DNA of 37,197 bases from Herbaspirillum sp. YR522. GTDB lineage: Bacteria > Pseudomonadota > Gammaproteobacteria > Burkholderiales > Burkholderiaceae_D. This document shows, one piece after another, positions 16,762-23,191 of the stretch. The notes below the pieces were generated by a model. The model made no database searches, was not told the DNA's origin, and worked only from the letters and a program-made list of their open reading frames with translations. The DNA lies in the NCBI RefSeq assembly GCF_000282575.1, contig NZ_AKJA01000121.1:1-37197 (forward strand), given 5' to 3'. Position 1 is the first letter of the stretch. Every line of letters begins with the position of its first letter. The position numbers were made by a program, and so were the translations under genes.

Positions 16762-17646
16762 TCAGTTGTCGATCGCGCGCAGTTGGCCGGCATGCTTGCC
16801 GGGCGCCATCCCGAACACCCTCGCGTAGTCGCGACTGAACTGGGACGGGCTGTCGTATCCGACGTGGTAGCCGGCACTGGCCGCGTCCAGTCCATCGCTG
16901 ACCATCAGCCGGCGCGCTTCCTGCATGCGCAACTGGTTCCTGAATTCGATCGGACTCATGGCGGTCACGGTCTTGAAGTGCGCATGAAAGGTGGAGCGGC
17001 TCATGCCCACCAGGCCGGCCACTTCGTCGATCCGGAATACATCCCTGAAGTGCGCCCTGATCCAGAGGATGGCGCGCGCGATCTGGCCGTGGCGGCTGTC
17101 CGATTGCGTCACCGCGCGGACGATGCCGCCGTTGGGTGCGCTCAGCAGCCGGTAGAAGATCTCGGTCATCGCCAGTGGCCCCAGCGCGTCGACATCGGCC
17201 GGGCTGTCCAGCAGCGTCACCAGCCGCGTGGCAGCGTTGATCAGGTCGGGCGTCATGTCGTTCATCACCAGTCCGGGGGCCGTCGGGACGGGGTGCTCGC
17301 GCGCTGGATGCTTCAATGCCAGTTCTTCCAGTGCCGGGCAATCCAGGTCGACCTGCAGGCTCAGGTAGGGCTCGGTCGCGCTCGCCTCGATGACCGCGCC
17401 GACCACCGGCAAGCCGACCGTTGCCACCAGGTAGCTGGCCGGGTCGTAGTGGAACACGCTCGCGCCAAGTGTTGCCCGCTTGCGCCCTTGGGCGACGAAG
17501 CACACGGTCGGCTCGTAGATTACCGGCATCGGCATGGTGGGGGACGAGCAGCGAATCAGCTTCACGCCTGCAAGCGCGCAGGCAAAGGTGCCGTCTTGCG
17601 GCGCGTGGCGAGCGATGGCTGCCCTTAGCGAATCCAGTGCGGTCAT
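16762..17646 (-). CDS. AraC-family regulator (YqhC-like) divergent from an aldo/keto reductase
   Basis: 294 residues. The N-terminal half is the AraC_N type cupin of the YqhC group (VIYEPTVCFVAQGRKRATLG, FHYDPASYLVATVGLPV). The C-terminal half has two helix-turn-helix motifs: FRIDEVAGLVGMSRSTFHAHFK and AASAGYHVGYDSPSQFSRDYARVFG. YqhC-type activators commonly sit next to and switch on aldehyde-detoxifying reductases in response to reactive aldehydes (established for E. coli YqhC/YqhD/DkgA). Here the divergent neighbour is an aldo/keto reductase, 169 bases away, so the same logic is likely. Confidence 0.92.
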   Translation of the reverse strand: MTALDSLRAAIARHAPQDGTFACALAGVKLIRCSSPTMPMPVIYEPTVCFVAQGRKRATLGASVFHYDPASYLVATVGLPVVGAVIEASATEPYLSLQVDLDCPALEELALKHPAREHPVPTAPGLVMNDMTPDLINAATRLVTLLDSPADVDALGPLAMTEIFYRLLSAPNGGIVRAVTQSDSRHGQIARAILWIRAHFRDVFRIDEVAGLVGMSRSTFHAHFKTVTAMSPIEFRNQLRMQEARRLMVSDGLDAASAGYHVGYDSPSQFSRDYARVFGMAPGKHAGQLRAIDN

Positions 17647-17815
17647 AGGCTGTGGTCAATGTCGGGTCCGGCGCTCGGACGATCGTGCAAGCTTACCGGA
17701 ATTTCCATCTACCGGGTGCCGCGCCGGCCTGGCGACAATGGGTGCATGCGAAGGATGATCCTCGCCCCACCGGCGACGCTGCCTGGCGCGCCATGAACCT
17801 GAAAGGAAATGCATC

Positions 17816-18958
17816 ATGACCCGACCCGATTCGCTGGACCGTTACCGCCTGCTTGGCCGCTCCGGCCTGCGCGTCTCCCCGCTCTCGCTGGGAACGATGA
17901 CGTTCGGCTCCGACTGGGGCTGGGGCGCCGACGCGGCCGAGGCGCGGCGCATCTTCGACTGTTATGTCGAGCGTGGCGGCAATTTCGTCGATACCTCGGT
18001 CAACTACACCAATGGCGCATCGGAGCGCATCCTCGGTGGATTGATCAAGGACCGGCGTGACCGCATCGTGCTGGCCACCAAGTTCACCATGGCGCGCGAG
18101 CCGGACAACATCAATTCGGGCGGCAATCACCGCTACAACATGGTGCGCTCGGTCGAGACCAGCCTGCGCCAGCTCGATACCGATCGCATCGACCTGCTGT
18201 ATGTCCACGCCTGGGACTTCACCACCCGGCCCGATGAAATCATGCGTGCGCTGGATGACCTGGTACGTGCCGGCAAGGTGCTCTACCTGGGTATCTGTAA
18301 CACCCCGGCCTGGCGCGTGGCGGAGCTGCAGACCCTGGCCGACCTGCGCGGCTGGGCGCCCCTGGTGGCGCTGCAGATCGAATACAGCCTGGTCGAGAGG
18401 ACGGTCGAACACGAACTGCTGCCGATGGCGCAGGCGATGGGCCTGGGTGTGTTGCCCTGGTCGCCGCTGGGCGGCGGCATCCTGAGCGGCAAGTACGGTC
18501 GCGCCGACCTGTCCGACGAAAACGGTGCCGACGTCGCCAGCAACCGGCGCGGCATCATCGCCTCCACCGGGCACCTGAACCAGCGTTCGCTCGATATTGC
18601 CGATGTGGTGGGCGAGGTCGCCCAGGAGCTCGGCGCTTCCCGCGCCCAGGTGGCCATTGCCTGGACCCTGGCCCACCCGGCCATCGTCTCGCCCATCATC
18701 GGCGCACGCACCCTGGCCCAGGCCGGGGACAACCTGGGCGCGCTGGACATCGTGCTGGCCGACGATCAACGCGCTCGCCTGGATGCGGCCAGCGCATTGG
18801 CGCCGATCTTCCCGCAACGGTTCATCGGGCGGCCGATGGCGCAACAGCTGATCTTCGGCGCCGGCGGCTGGCAGGGCGCCAGTGATGCCTGCGCCGCCTG
18901 TACGACCGCCAGGTTTCAACTGAAACATCCGGTCCGGGCTCCTGAAGCAGCCCGGTAA
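17816..18958 (+). CDS. Aldo/keto reductase
   Basis: 380 residues. NAD(P)H-dependent TIM-barrel reductase acting on aldehydes or ketones. The catalytic tetrad is complete: Asp about 59 and Tyr about 64 (FVDTSVNYTNGASE), Lys about 89 (LATKF) and His about 131 (YVHAWD). The cofactor-binding end reads SPIIGARTLAQAGDNLGAL. AAAGGA lies 8 bases before the ATG. After the normal C-terminus there is a Cys-containing tail (SDACAACTTARFQLK) that is unusual for the family. Divergent from the AraC gene, its likely activator. A 43-codon exported-peptide gene follows 54 bases downstream and may be co-transcribed. Confidence 0.93.
   Translation: MTRPDSLDRYRLLGRSGLRVSPLSLGTMTFGSDWGWGADAAEARRIFDCYVERGGNFVDTSVNYTNGASERILGGLIKDRRDRIVLATKFTMAREPDNINSGGNHRYNMVRSVETSLRQLDTDRIDLLYVHAWDFTTRPDEIMRALDDLVRAGKVLYLGICNTPAWRVAELQTLADLRGWAPLVALQIEYSLVERTVEHELLPMAQAMGLGVLPWSPLGGGILSGKYGRADLSDENGADVASNRRGIIASTGHLNQRSLDIADVVGEVAQELGASRAQVAIAWTLAHPAIVSPIIGARTLAQAGDNLGALDIVLADDQRARLDAASALAPIFPQRFIGRPMAQQLIFGAGGWQGASDACAACTTARFQLKHPVRAPEAAR
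18934..18955 (+). terminator. Hairpin at the end of the aldo/keto reductase gene
   Basis: CCGGGCT (18934-18940) and AGCCCGG (18949-18955) form a 7-bp stem with an 8-base loop immediately before the TAA stop. Just upstream GTTTCA-AC-TGAAAC (18913-18926) is another perfect dyad. There is no T-tract, so these may attenuate or stabilise rather than terminate. Confidence 0.28.
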
Positions 18959-19012
18959 CAGGACCGGCCCACACTCCATGCAGGCATTTCAGCTCATGCA
19001 CAGGAGGATTTC

Positions 19013-19144
19013 ATGCGGAACCTGGTGTTCGGTTTCCTGGTGGCCATCGCCATCCAGGTGCAGGCAAGCGAATCGAGAGGCGAGATATTTACCGCCATGG
19101 TCGCCGCGCTCGAATCGATCAGGCAAACAGCGCAGGTGCGCTGA
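19013..19144 (+). CDS. Small exported protein, 43 residues
   Basis: An ATG preceded by a perfect AGGAGG (19002-19007) at 5-base spacing opens a 43-codon frame ending in TGA. The product begins MRNLVFGFLVAIAIQVQASE, which reads as a signal peptide with possible cleavage after VQA, leaving a short mature peptide (roughly SESRGEIFTAMVAALES onward, about 25 residues, amphipathic). The ideal ribosome-binding site is stronger than that of most genes in this window. It lies 54 bases after the aldo/keto reductase and is convergent with the GlcG-like gene. No family recognised; it is real on the basis of the initiation signal and leader only. Confidence 0.55.
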   Translation: MRNLVFGFLVAIAIQVQASESRGEIFTAMVAALESIRQTAQVR

Positions 19145-19176
19145 TCGGCCTGTCCGTCGCCGCGACCAGGCGCAAC

Positions 19177-19653
19177 CTACTTCAATGCGGCCGCGCCGGC
19201 CTTGGCGATTTCTTCATCATGCTGCGGGGTATCGGCCGAGACCCCGATGGCGCCCACGATCTGGCCGTCGGCCACCAGCGGCAGGCCGCCGCGCATCAGC
19301 ACGAAGCCGCGGGCGGTGGCGGCAGCCGGGCGGTTGCCGTTGATCGCGTCTTCCAGGGCGCCACTGGGTCGCTTGAACAGTGCGGCGGTACGCGCCTTGC
19401 CGGGCGCGATCTCGACCCCCGCCGGCACGGCTGCATTGTCCATGCGCACCAGTGCCAGGGGCAGGCCGGCGGCATCCACCACCGAGATGACGCAAGGCCA
19501 GTTCTCGGCGTCGGCCTTGGCTTGTGCCGCCTGCATGACCTGCTGCGCTGCCGCCAGCGTCAGTACCGGCCTGGTCGGCAGGGCCGCCGATGCCAATTGG
19601 GAGGCCGCCAGCGCCAGCGCGCCGAGGGTGATGGAAAGTCGATTCCTGGACAT
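19177..19653 (-). CDS. Exported GlcG/HbpS-like (DUF336) heme-binding family protein
   Basis: 158 residues from the ATG at 19653, which has CAGGAG 7 bases upstream; the longer open frame lacks conserved sequence. Residues 1-24 are a signal peptide (LGALALAASQLASA). The mature part is a single GlcG/HbpS domain: LTLAAAQQVMQAAQAKADAE, CVISVVDAAGLPLALVRMDNA, ALFKRPSGALEDAINGN and the ending GGLPLVADGQIVGAIGVSADTPQHDEEIAKAGAAAL. Related proteins bind heme or cobalamin derivatives or act as redox sensors; many are annotated only by domain. It is divergent from a LysR regulator with a shared operator-like palindrome, which implies LysR control. Confidence 0.9.
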   Translation of the reverse strand: MSRNRLSITLGALALAASQLASAALPTRPVLTLAAAQQVMQAAQAKADAENWPCVISVVDAAGLPLALVRMDNAAVPAGVEIAPGKARTAALFKRPSGALEDAINGNRPAAATARGFVLMRGGLPLVADGQIVGAIGVSADTPQHDEEIAKAGAAALK

Positions 19654-19733
19654 GGGGTGCTCCTGGTAAGAAGTGAAAGAGCCGCCCATTGAATCATTGC
19701 CTATAATTCGTTTCAATAACCATGAACGCGAAT

Positions 19734-19756
19734 TTAATTAGTTCTATCCTAATTAA
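19734..19756. promoter_or_regulatory. Perfect operator-like palindrome between GlcG-like and LysR genes
   Basis: TTAATTAG (19734-19741), a 7-base spacer and CTAATTAA (19749-19756) are exact inverted repeats, centred 28 bases before the LysR start. It contains the T-N11-A arrangement expected for LysR-type regulators and lies in the short divergent region, so autoregulation plus control of the GlcG-like gene is likely. A TATAAT lies at 19702-19707. Confidence 0.6.
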
Positions 19757-19772
19757 CGGATAGGGGAGGGCA

Positions 19773-20690
19773 ATGGAGCTTCGTCACATGCGTTACTTCC
19801 TGGCCGTGGCCGAAGAGCTGCATTTCGCCCGTGCCGCCGAACGGCTCGGCATCGCGCCGCCGACATTGAGCGTGCAGATCCAGCAGGTCGAGCGACAGAT
19901 GCAGGTGCAGTTGTTCGTGCGCACCAAGCGCTCGGTGGCGCTGACGCCGGCAGGCGAGATGTTTGCCCAACAGGCGCGCGCCGTGCTGGCGCAGTTCGAC
20001 CAGGCGCTCAATAGCGGACGGCGCGCCGGTCGCGGCGAGTTGGGACGGGTGGAGATCGGCTATGTCGGTTCGGCCGTCTTCGGCGGTGTGCTGCAACGCC
20101 AGGTCAGCGCATTCCGGCAGGATTGGCCCGACACCGAGGTGCAGGTCCGCGAATGGGAGATGGACAACCTGTCGGACGCGGTGCAGCAAGGGCGGGTCGA
20201 CATCGCATTTGTGCGCTTGCCGTTGGCCCTGGCGCCATCCTTGCGATCGCATGTATTGCTACGCGACCGCTTCTGCCTGGCGCTGGCGGCCGACCACCCC
20301 TTGGCTGCCGGCACCGCGCCGATCCGGGCCCGGGCACTGGCCGGCGAAGCCTTCGTGGTGCCCGAGCAAGAGCTGGGCAGTCGCGAGATCTATCGCCGGG
20401 GTGGCTTCACGCCGCCGGTGGAACGGCGACCCGGCAGCCTGCTGGCGGTACTGGCCGAAGTGTCGCTGGGGGCGGGCGTGGCGGTGGTGCCCAGTGTCGT
20501 CACGGGCGTGATCGACTTGCCCAACGTGGTCTATCGCCCGCTGGCCGGAGCGGCGATCGGGTCGGAGGTGGCCGCGGTGTTCCGACGCTTCGAGCGTTCG
20601 CCGGCGGTCAGGAACATGATCGCCGCCATCGGCAAGAGCGCGCCGCTGGCCGTGGCGTCAGTCGTTGGTCAGGCGCGACAGGTCACGTAG
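19773..20690 (+). CDS. LysR-family transcriptional regulator
   Basis: 305 residues. The N-terminal winged helix is canonical (MELRHMRYFLAVAEELHFARAA, LGIAPPTLSVQIQQVERQM, LFVRTKRSVALTPAGEMF), followed by an effector domain beginning VEIGYVGSAVFGG. A GGGGAGGG ribosome-binding site precedes the ATG. The group resembles BenM/CatM/HcaR-type aromatic-acid sensors in its N-terminus, but ligand assignment is not possible. It is divergent from the GlcG-like gene. Its last 33 bases overlap the 3' end of the convergent Crp/Fnr-fold gene, an antisense arrangement that could affect both transcripts. Confidence 0.94.
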   Translation: MELRHMRYFLAVAEELHFARAAERLGIAPPTLSVQIQQVERQMQVQLFVRTKRSVALTPAGEMFAQQARAVLAQFDQALNSGRRAGRGELGRVEIGYVGSAVFGGVLQRQVSAFRQDWPDTEVQVREWEMDNLSDAVQQGRVDIAFVRLPLALAPSLRSHVLLRDRFCLALAADHPLAAGTAPIRARALAGEAFVVPEQELGSREIYRRGGFTPPVERRPGSLLAVLAEVSLGAGVAVVPSVVTGVIDLPNVVYRPLAGAAIGSEVAAVFRRFERSPAVRNMIAAIGKSAPLAVASVVGQARQVT

Positions 20691-21443
20691 GGCGTTGATC
20701 GAAACGACGGTCGCATGCGTCGGTTTTTCACCGGTGCACATGTGGGGCAGCAGGCGCAGCGATTCCTTTCTGACCACCGCATAGCATTCGCAACTCAATC
20801 GTTCCAGGCGTGGCCGGTCGAGCACCGTCAGGCGGCCCCGGTTGTATTCGATCACGCCGTGCCGTTGCAATTTGCCGGCTGCCTCGTTGACGCCCTCGCG
20901 TCGTACACCGAGCATGTTGGCGATCAGTTCCTGGGTCATCGTCAGTTGGTTGCCCGGCAAGCGGTCCAGCGACAGCAGCAGCCATCGGCACAGTTGCTGG
21001 TCGATCGAATGGTGACGGTTGCAGGCCGCGGTCTGGGCCATCTGGGTCATCAGGGTCTGCGCATAACGCAGCAGCAGGTGCAGCGTGTCGGGGTTGTGCC
21101 GGAATTCTTCACGGAAACGGTGCCTGGAGAGCCGATAGGCGTTGCCGGCACTTTGCACCACGGCCCTGCTGGGCATGCTTTCGCCGCCCATCAGGATGGC
21201 AATCCCGAGGAAACCGTCGTTGCCGACCACCGAGATTTCCGCCGACGCTCCGTTTTCCATCACGTACAGCAGCGACACGATGGCGTCGACCGGAAAGTAG
21301 ACGTGCTCGAGGGCGTCGCCCGATTCATACAGAACCTTTCCCAGCGGCAGGGAAACCCATTCGAGATGGGCGAAGATTCGCCGGCGGGCTTCCAGGGACA
21401 GGGCTGCTAGAAGGTGGTTCTTCAGTGGCGCGTTCTGAGGCAT
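20658..21443 (-). CDS. Crp/Fnr-fold transcriptional regulator without a canonical cAMP pocket
   Basis: 261 residues. The N-terminal cyclic-nucleotide-binding-like barrel is recognisable (WVSLPLGKVLYESGDALEHVYFPVDAIVSLLYVMENGASAEISVVGNDGFLG), but the phosphate-binding RxS-type signature is replaced by GGESMPSRAVVQSAGNAYRL. The C-terminal helix-turn-helix reads LTMTQELIANMLGVRREGVNEAAGKLQRHGVIEY. No Cys cluster of the Fnr type is present. The ligand is therefore unlikely to be cAMP or oxygen via a 4Fe-4S cluster. It is monocistronic, convergent with LysR with a 33-base overlap, and a 7-9-7 inverted repeat overlaps its candidate -10 element. Confidence 0.9.
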   Translation of the reverse strand: MPQNAPLKNHLLAALSLEARRRIFAHLEWVSLPLGKVLYESGDALEHVYFPVDAIVSLLYVMENGASAEISVVGNDGFLGIAILMGGESMPSRAVVQSAGNAYRLSRHRFREEFRHNPDTLHLLLRYAQTLMTQMAQTAACNRHHSIDQQLCRWLLLSLDRLPGNQLTMTQELIANMLGVRREGVNEAAGKLQRHGVIEYNRGRLTVLDRPRLERLSCECYAVVRKESLRLLPHMCTGEKPTHATVVSINALRDLSRLTND

Positions 21444-21489
21444 AGGGTCCCGATGTTATGCAGATGATCTTGTGGGTCTTGCGCAGGCA

Positions 21490-21512
21490 CATCGTAGTAT
21501 AGGCATACGATG
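21490..21512 (-). promoter_or_regulatory. Inverted repeat overlapping the candidate -10 of the Crp/Fnr-fold gene
   Basis: CATCGTA (21490-21496) and TACGATG (21506-21512) are exact inverted repeats with a 9-base spacer. On the minus strand TATACT (21496-21501) lies in it and could be the -10 of the gene starting at 21443. The position fits a repressor or autoregulatory site; no -35 is obvious. Confidence 0.42.
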
Positions 21513-21550
21513 CCCTTGGACACATGCAAAGATGGCATTGGCGCAACCAC

Positions 21551-21570
21551 GGCCCGCCCGCAGGCGGGCC
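21551..21570 (-). terminator. Strong GC hairpin downstream of the PEP-CTERM gene
   Basis: GGCCCGCC (21551-21558), loop CGCA and GGCGGGCC (21563-21570) form a perfect 8-bp stem 21 bases past the stop of the PEP-CTERM gene. There is no T-tract on the minus strand, so this is a weak or factor-assisted terminator candidate. Confidence 0.45.
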
Positions 21571-21591
21571 GGGTTCACGCATGCCGACCGA

Positions 21592-22152
21592 TCATGCAGG
21601 CATCAGGCCGGGTGGTCGGATGTCGTCACCCTGCTTGCGGCGGCGCCGGGTGGCGGCAAAGCCCACCAGCGCCAGTCCACCCAGCATCATGGCGGTGGTG
21701 GAGGCCTCGGGTACGGCCGCCACATTGAGGTTGCCGCCGAAGCTGCCGCCGGTGCTGCCGGTCACCGAGCCGATGGCCGCCAGCGTATAGAGTCCCGCGC
21801 TCAGGTTGGACGCCGTCAATGTCCACGTCTGCAGGCCGGCGCTGGAAGTCATGGTGCCTACCGAGGTGACCCCGTTGCCGGTGAGGGTGAAGCCGGTGAT
21901 GTCGAGCCCCGACAGCGTACTGAGCGAGATCGAGATCACGGCCGAGGTAAGCTGGAACAACGAGCCCTGCGAAAAGGTGAAGCTCTCGGTGAAGGTCTTG
22001 CCCGGCGTGCCCACGCCAAAGGTCGCGCCCAGTGATGTGGTGTTGGCGTTGAAGGTGATGGCCGAGGTGTGGTTGATGTCGGTCGCGGCGTAGCTGGCGG
22101 CGCTGCAGAAAAGCGATGCGCCGACGAACAATGCGGAAATGATTTTTTTCAC
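21592..22152 (-). CDS. PEP-CTERM surface protein (FxDxF-like)
   Basis: 186 residues from a GTG start at 22152; the frame is open further upstream, but only this start gives a proper signal peptide (KKIISALFVGASLFCSAASYA) with AAGAGA just before it. The mature domain is Ser/Thr/Gly-rich and Cys-free, with KTFTESFTF resembling the FxDxF motif of one PEP-CTERM subfamily, Glu replacing Asp. The C-terminus is VPEASTTAMMLGGLALVGFAATRRRRK, the tripartite exosortase signal (Pro-Glu-Ala variant, hydrophobic helix, Arg cluster). Thirteen extra residues (QGDDIRPPGLMPA) follow the Arg cluster, longer than usual. An exosortase/EPS system elsewhere in the genome is expected. Confidence 0.88.
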   Translation of the reverse strand: MKKIISALFVGASLFCSAASYAATDINHTSAITFNANTTSLGATFGVGTPGKTFTESFTFSQGSLFQLTSAVISISLSTLSGLDITGFTLTGNGVTSVGTMTSSAGLQTWTLTASNLSAGLYTLAAIGSVTGSTGGSFGGNLNVAAVPEASTTAMMLGGLALVGFAATRRRRKQGDDIRPPGLMPA

Positions 22153-22518
22153 AAGATGTCTCTTTATAGATTGGTAGTTCGGAGAGAGAAGAACCGGTTT
22201 TTTAGTAGAGACCGACGATACGACAGGCGCTTTCAACGGGGCGTACAAAGCGCGCTTATGATGGGCGGGCCATTTTTTTATTCTGGCCCGTATCAAGAAT
22301 CTGCCTGCGCCGCCGGCGCGTCTGTACGGTGACGAACATTGCGACCTCTATTTGTATCGACATGGTGCCGACGGCACATATTGCTGCGACGCACTGGCTG
22401 ACAGCCGACGCCTACAAGCGCATGGCAGGTTGGCTTATGGCGCAGGCGGCCACTTGAGCAGACACTGGTTCCACTGCGCATCTCGCGTAGCAATGAGCGC
22501 TTCAACAGGAGTACTGAT
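22153..22518. other. 366-base gap between divergent PEP-CTERM and Q-rich genes
   Basis: No convincing gene. Contains the divergent promoters, a small dyad GTGCC-GAC-GGCAC at 22365-22377 and the AGGAG ribosome-binding site of the Q-rich gene about 8 bases before its ATG. Open frames here on the minus strand lack start signals and codon bias. Confidence 0.4.
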
Positions 22519-22800
22519 ATGTCGAACCAAAATCAATCGGGCCAGCAAAACCCAAAGAACGACCAACAGAACCAGAGCAGCGATTCGTCCCGCCAGCAGC
22601 AGGGTGGCTCCAGCCAGGGCAGCAAGGAACAAAACGTGCAGCCCGGCCAGCAAATCCAGAAGAATGACCAGCAGAACCAGAGCAGCGATTCGTCTGGCCA
22701 GCAACAGGGCAGCGCGCGCCAGCAGAATGCGCAGCCTGGTCAACAAGGCCAGCGCGATGAGCAGCAGAACCAGGGTGGCTCTGCCAGCCAGAAGAAGTAA
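22519..22800 (+). CDS. Q/N/S/G-rich disordered protein of three tandem repeats
   Basis: 93 residues with no Cys, Trp, Tyr, Phe, Leu or His after the start; almost entirely Gln, Asn, Ser, Gly, Lys and Asp, so it should be intrinsically disordered and very soluble. It is made of about two and a half repeats: residues 7-41, 42-72 and 73-93, each opening with (S/P)GQQ and carrying KNDQQNQSSDSS or a shortened form. An AGGAG ribosome-binding site and a strong terminator just downstream (22816-22841) show it is a real monocistronic gene. Composition resembles stress- or desiccation-related hydrophilic proteins, but I recognise no named family. Long mirror frames on the minus strand are shadows of the repeat. 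Confidence 0.82.
   Translation: MSNQNQSGQQNPKNDQQNQSSDSSRQQQGGSSQGSKEQNVQPGQQIQKNDQQNQSSDSSGQQQGSARQQNAQPGQQGQRDEQQNQGGSASQKK
22537..22797 (+). repeat. In-gene tandem repeat, three units
   Basis: Units begin at 22537, 22642 and 22735 (about 105, 93 and 63 bases). Units 1 and 2 are nearly identical at the DNA level across the block encoding KNDQQNQSSDSS, which suggests recent duplication; unit 3 is diverged and shortened. Confidence 0.75.
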
Positions 22801-22815
22801 GCAATGTTGCATGAG

Positions 22816-22841
22816 GGCCATCTTCGGATGGCCTTTTTTTT
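22816..22841 (+). terminator. Intrinsic terminator of the Q-rich gene
   Basis: GGCCATC (22816-22822), stable TTCG tetraloop, GATGGCC (22827-22833) and eight T residues (22834-22841), starting 15 bases after the stop codon. Confidence 0.93.
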
Positions 22842-23035
22842 CGTCAGCAGGCGAAGCGCTGCGTCTCGCGCATTCCTACTGCTGTTGTACCGGATGGACC
22901 ACGAACGATTGCGCGCCATGCCGATGGTATGGATGAGCTACTGCCCGTATGCTGGATGACATGGATTCGACGCGCGTTGCGGCAACACGCATTGGAATCT
23001 TATGTTTTATATCATTTAGCCCAGGGAGTCGACAC

Positions 23036-23122
23036 ATGCAGGGAAGAACCAGGAAGTGGCCGTGGAAGGCAGTCAGCGCAGTCTTTGTGGTGGTGCTGAT
23101 CGTATCGTTCGTGATCTGGTAA
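23036..23122 (+). CDS. Small single-span membrane protein, 28 residues
   Basis: The ATG at 23036 follows an AGGGAG (23023-23028) at 7-base spacing and opens a 28-codon frame: a basic, tryptophan-containing head (MQGRTRKWPWK) and then one membrane helix (AVFVVVLIVSFVIW) to the stop. Fifteen bases after the TAA a strong bidirectional terminator begins. The combination of a good ribosome-binding site, positive-inside topology and dedicated terminator makes a real small gene likely. No family recognised; possible roles include a regulator of a membrane complex or a stress-induced small protein. Confidence 0.6.
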   Translation: MQGRTRKWPWKAVSAVFVVVLIVSFVIW

Positions 23123-23136
23123 GGCGGTGGACACGG

Positions 23137-23176
23137 AAAAAATGGCCTGGTGCAGGATTGCGCCAGGCCATTTTTT
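23137..23176. terminator. Bidirectional intrinsic terminator
   Basis: A 14-base perfect inverted repeat: six A then TGGCCTGG (23137-23150) pairs with CCAGGCCA then six T (23163-23176). The intervening 12 bases can extend the stem to a GGAT loop. It ends both the 28-codon gene on the plus strand and the exported lyase gene on the minus strand (stop at 23192). Confidence 0.93.
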
Positions 23177-23191
23177 CTTGATGAGGCCGGG

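Noticed and set aside
22365-22377. Small GTGCC/GGCAC dyad as a regulatory RNA
   Set aside because: Only a 5-bp stem, no T-tract or conserved element around it.
22435-22821. Leucine/alanine-rich minus-strand frame opposite the Q-rich gene, looking like a membrane protein
   Set aside because: It arises from reading the CAG/AAC-rich repeat backwards; there is no ribosome-binding site, and the plus-strand gene has one plus a terminator.
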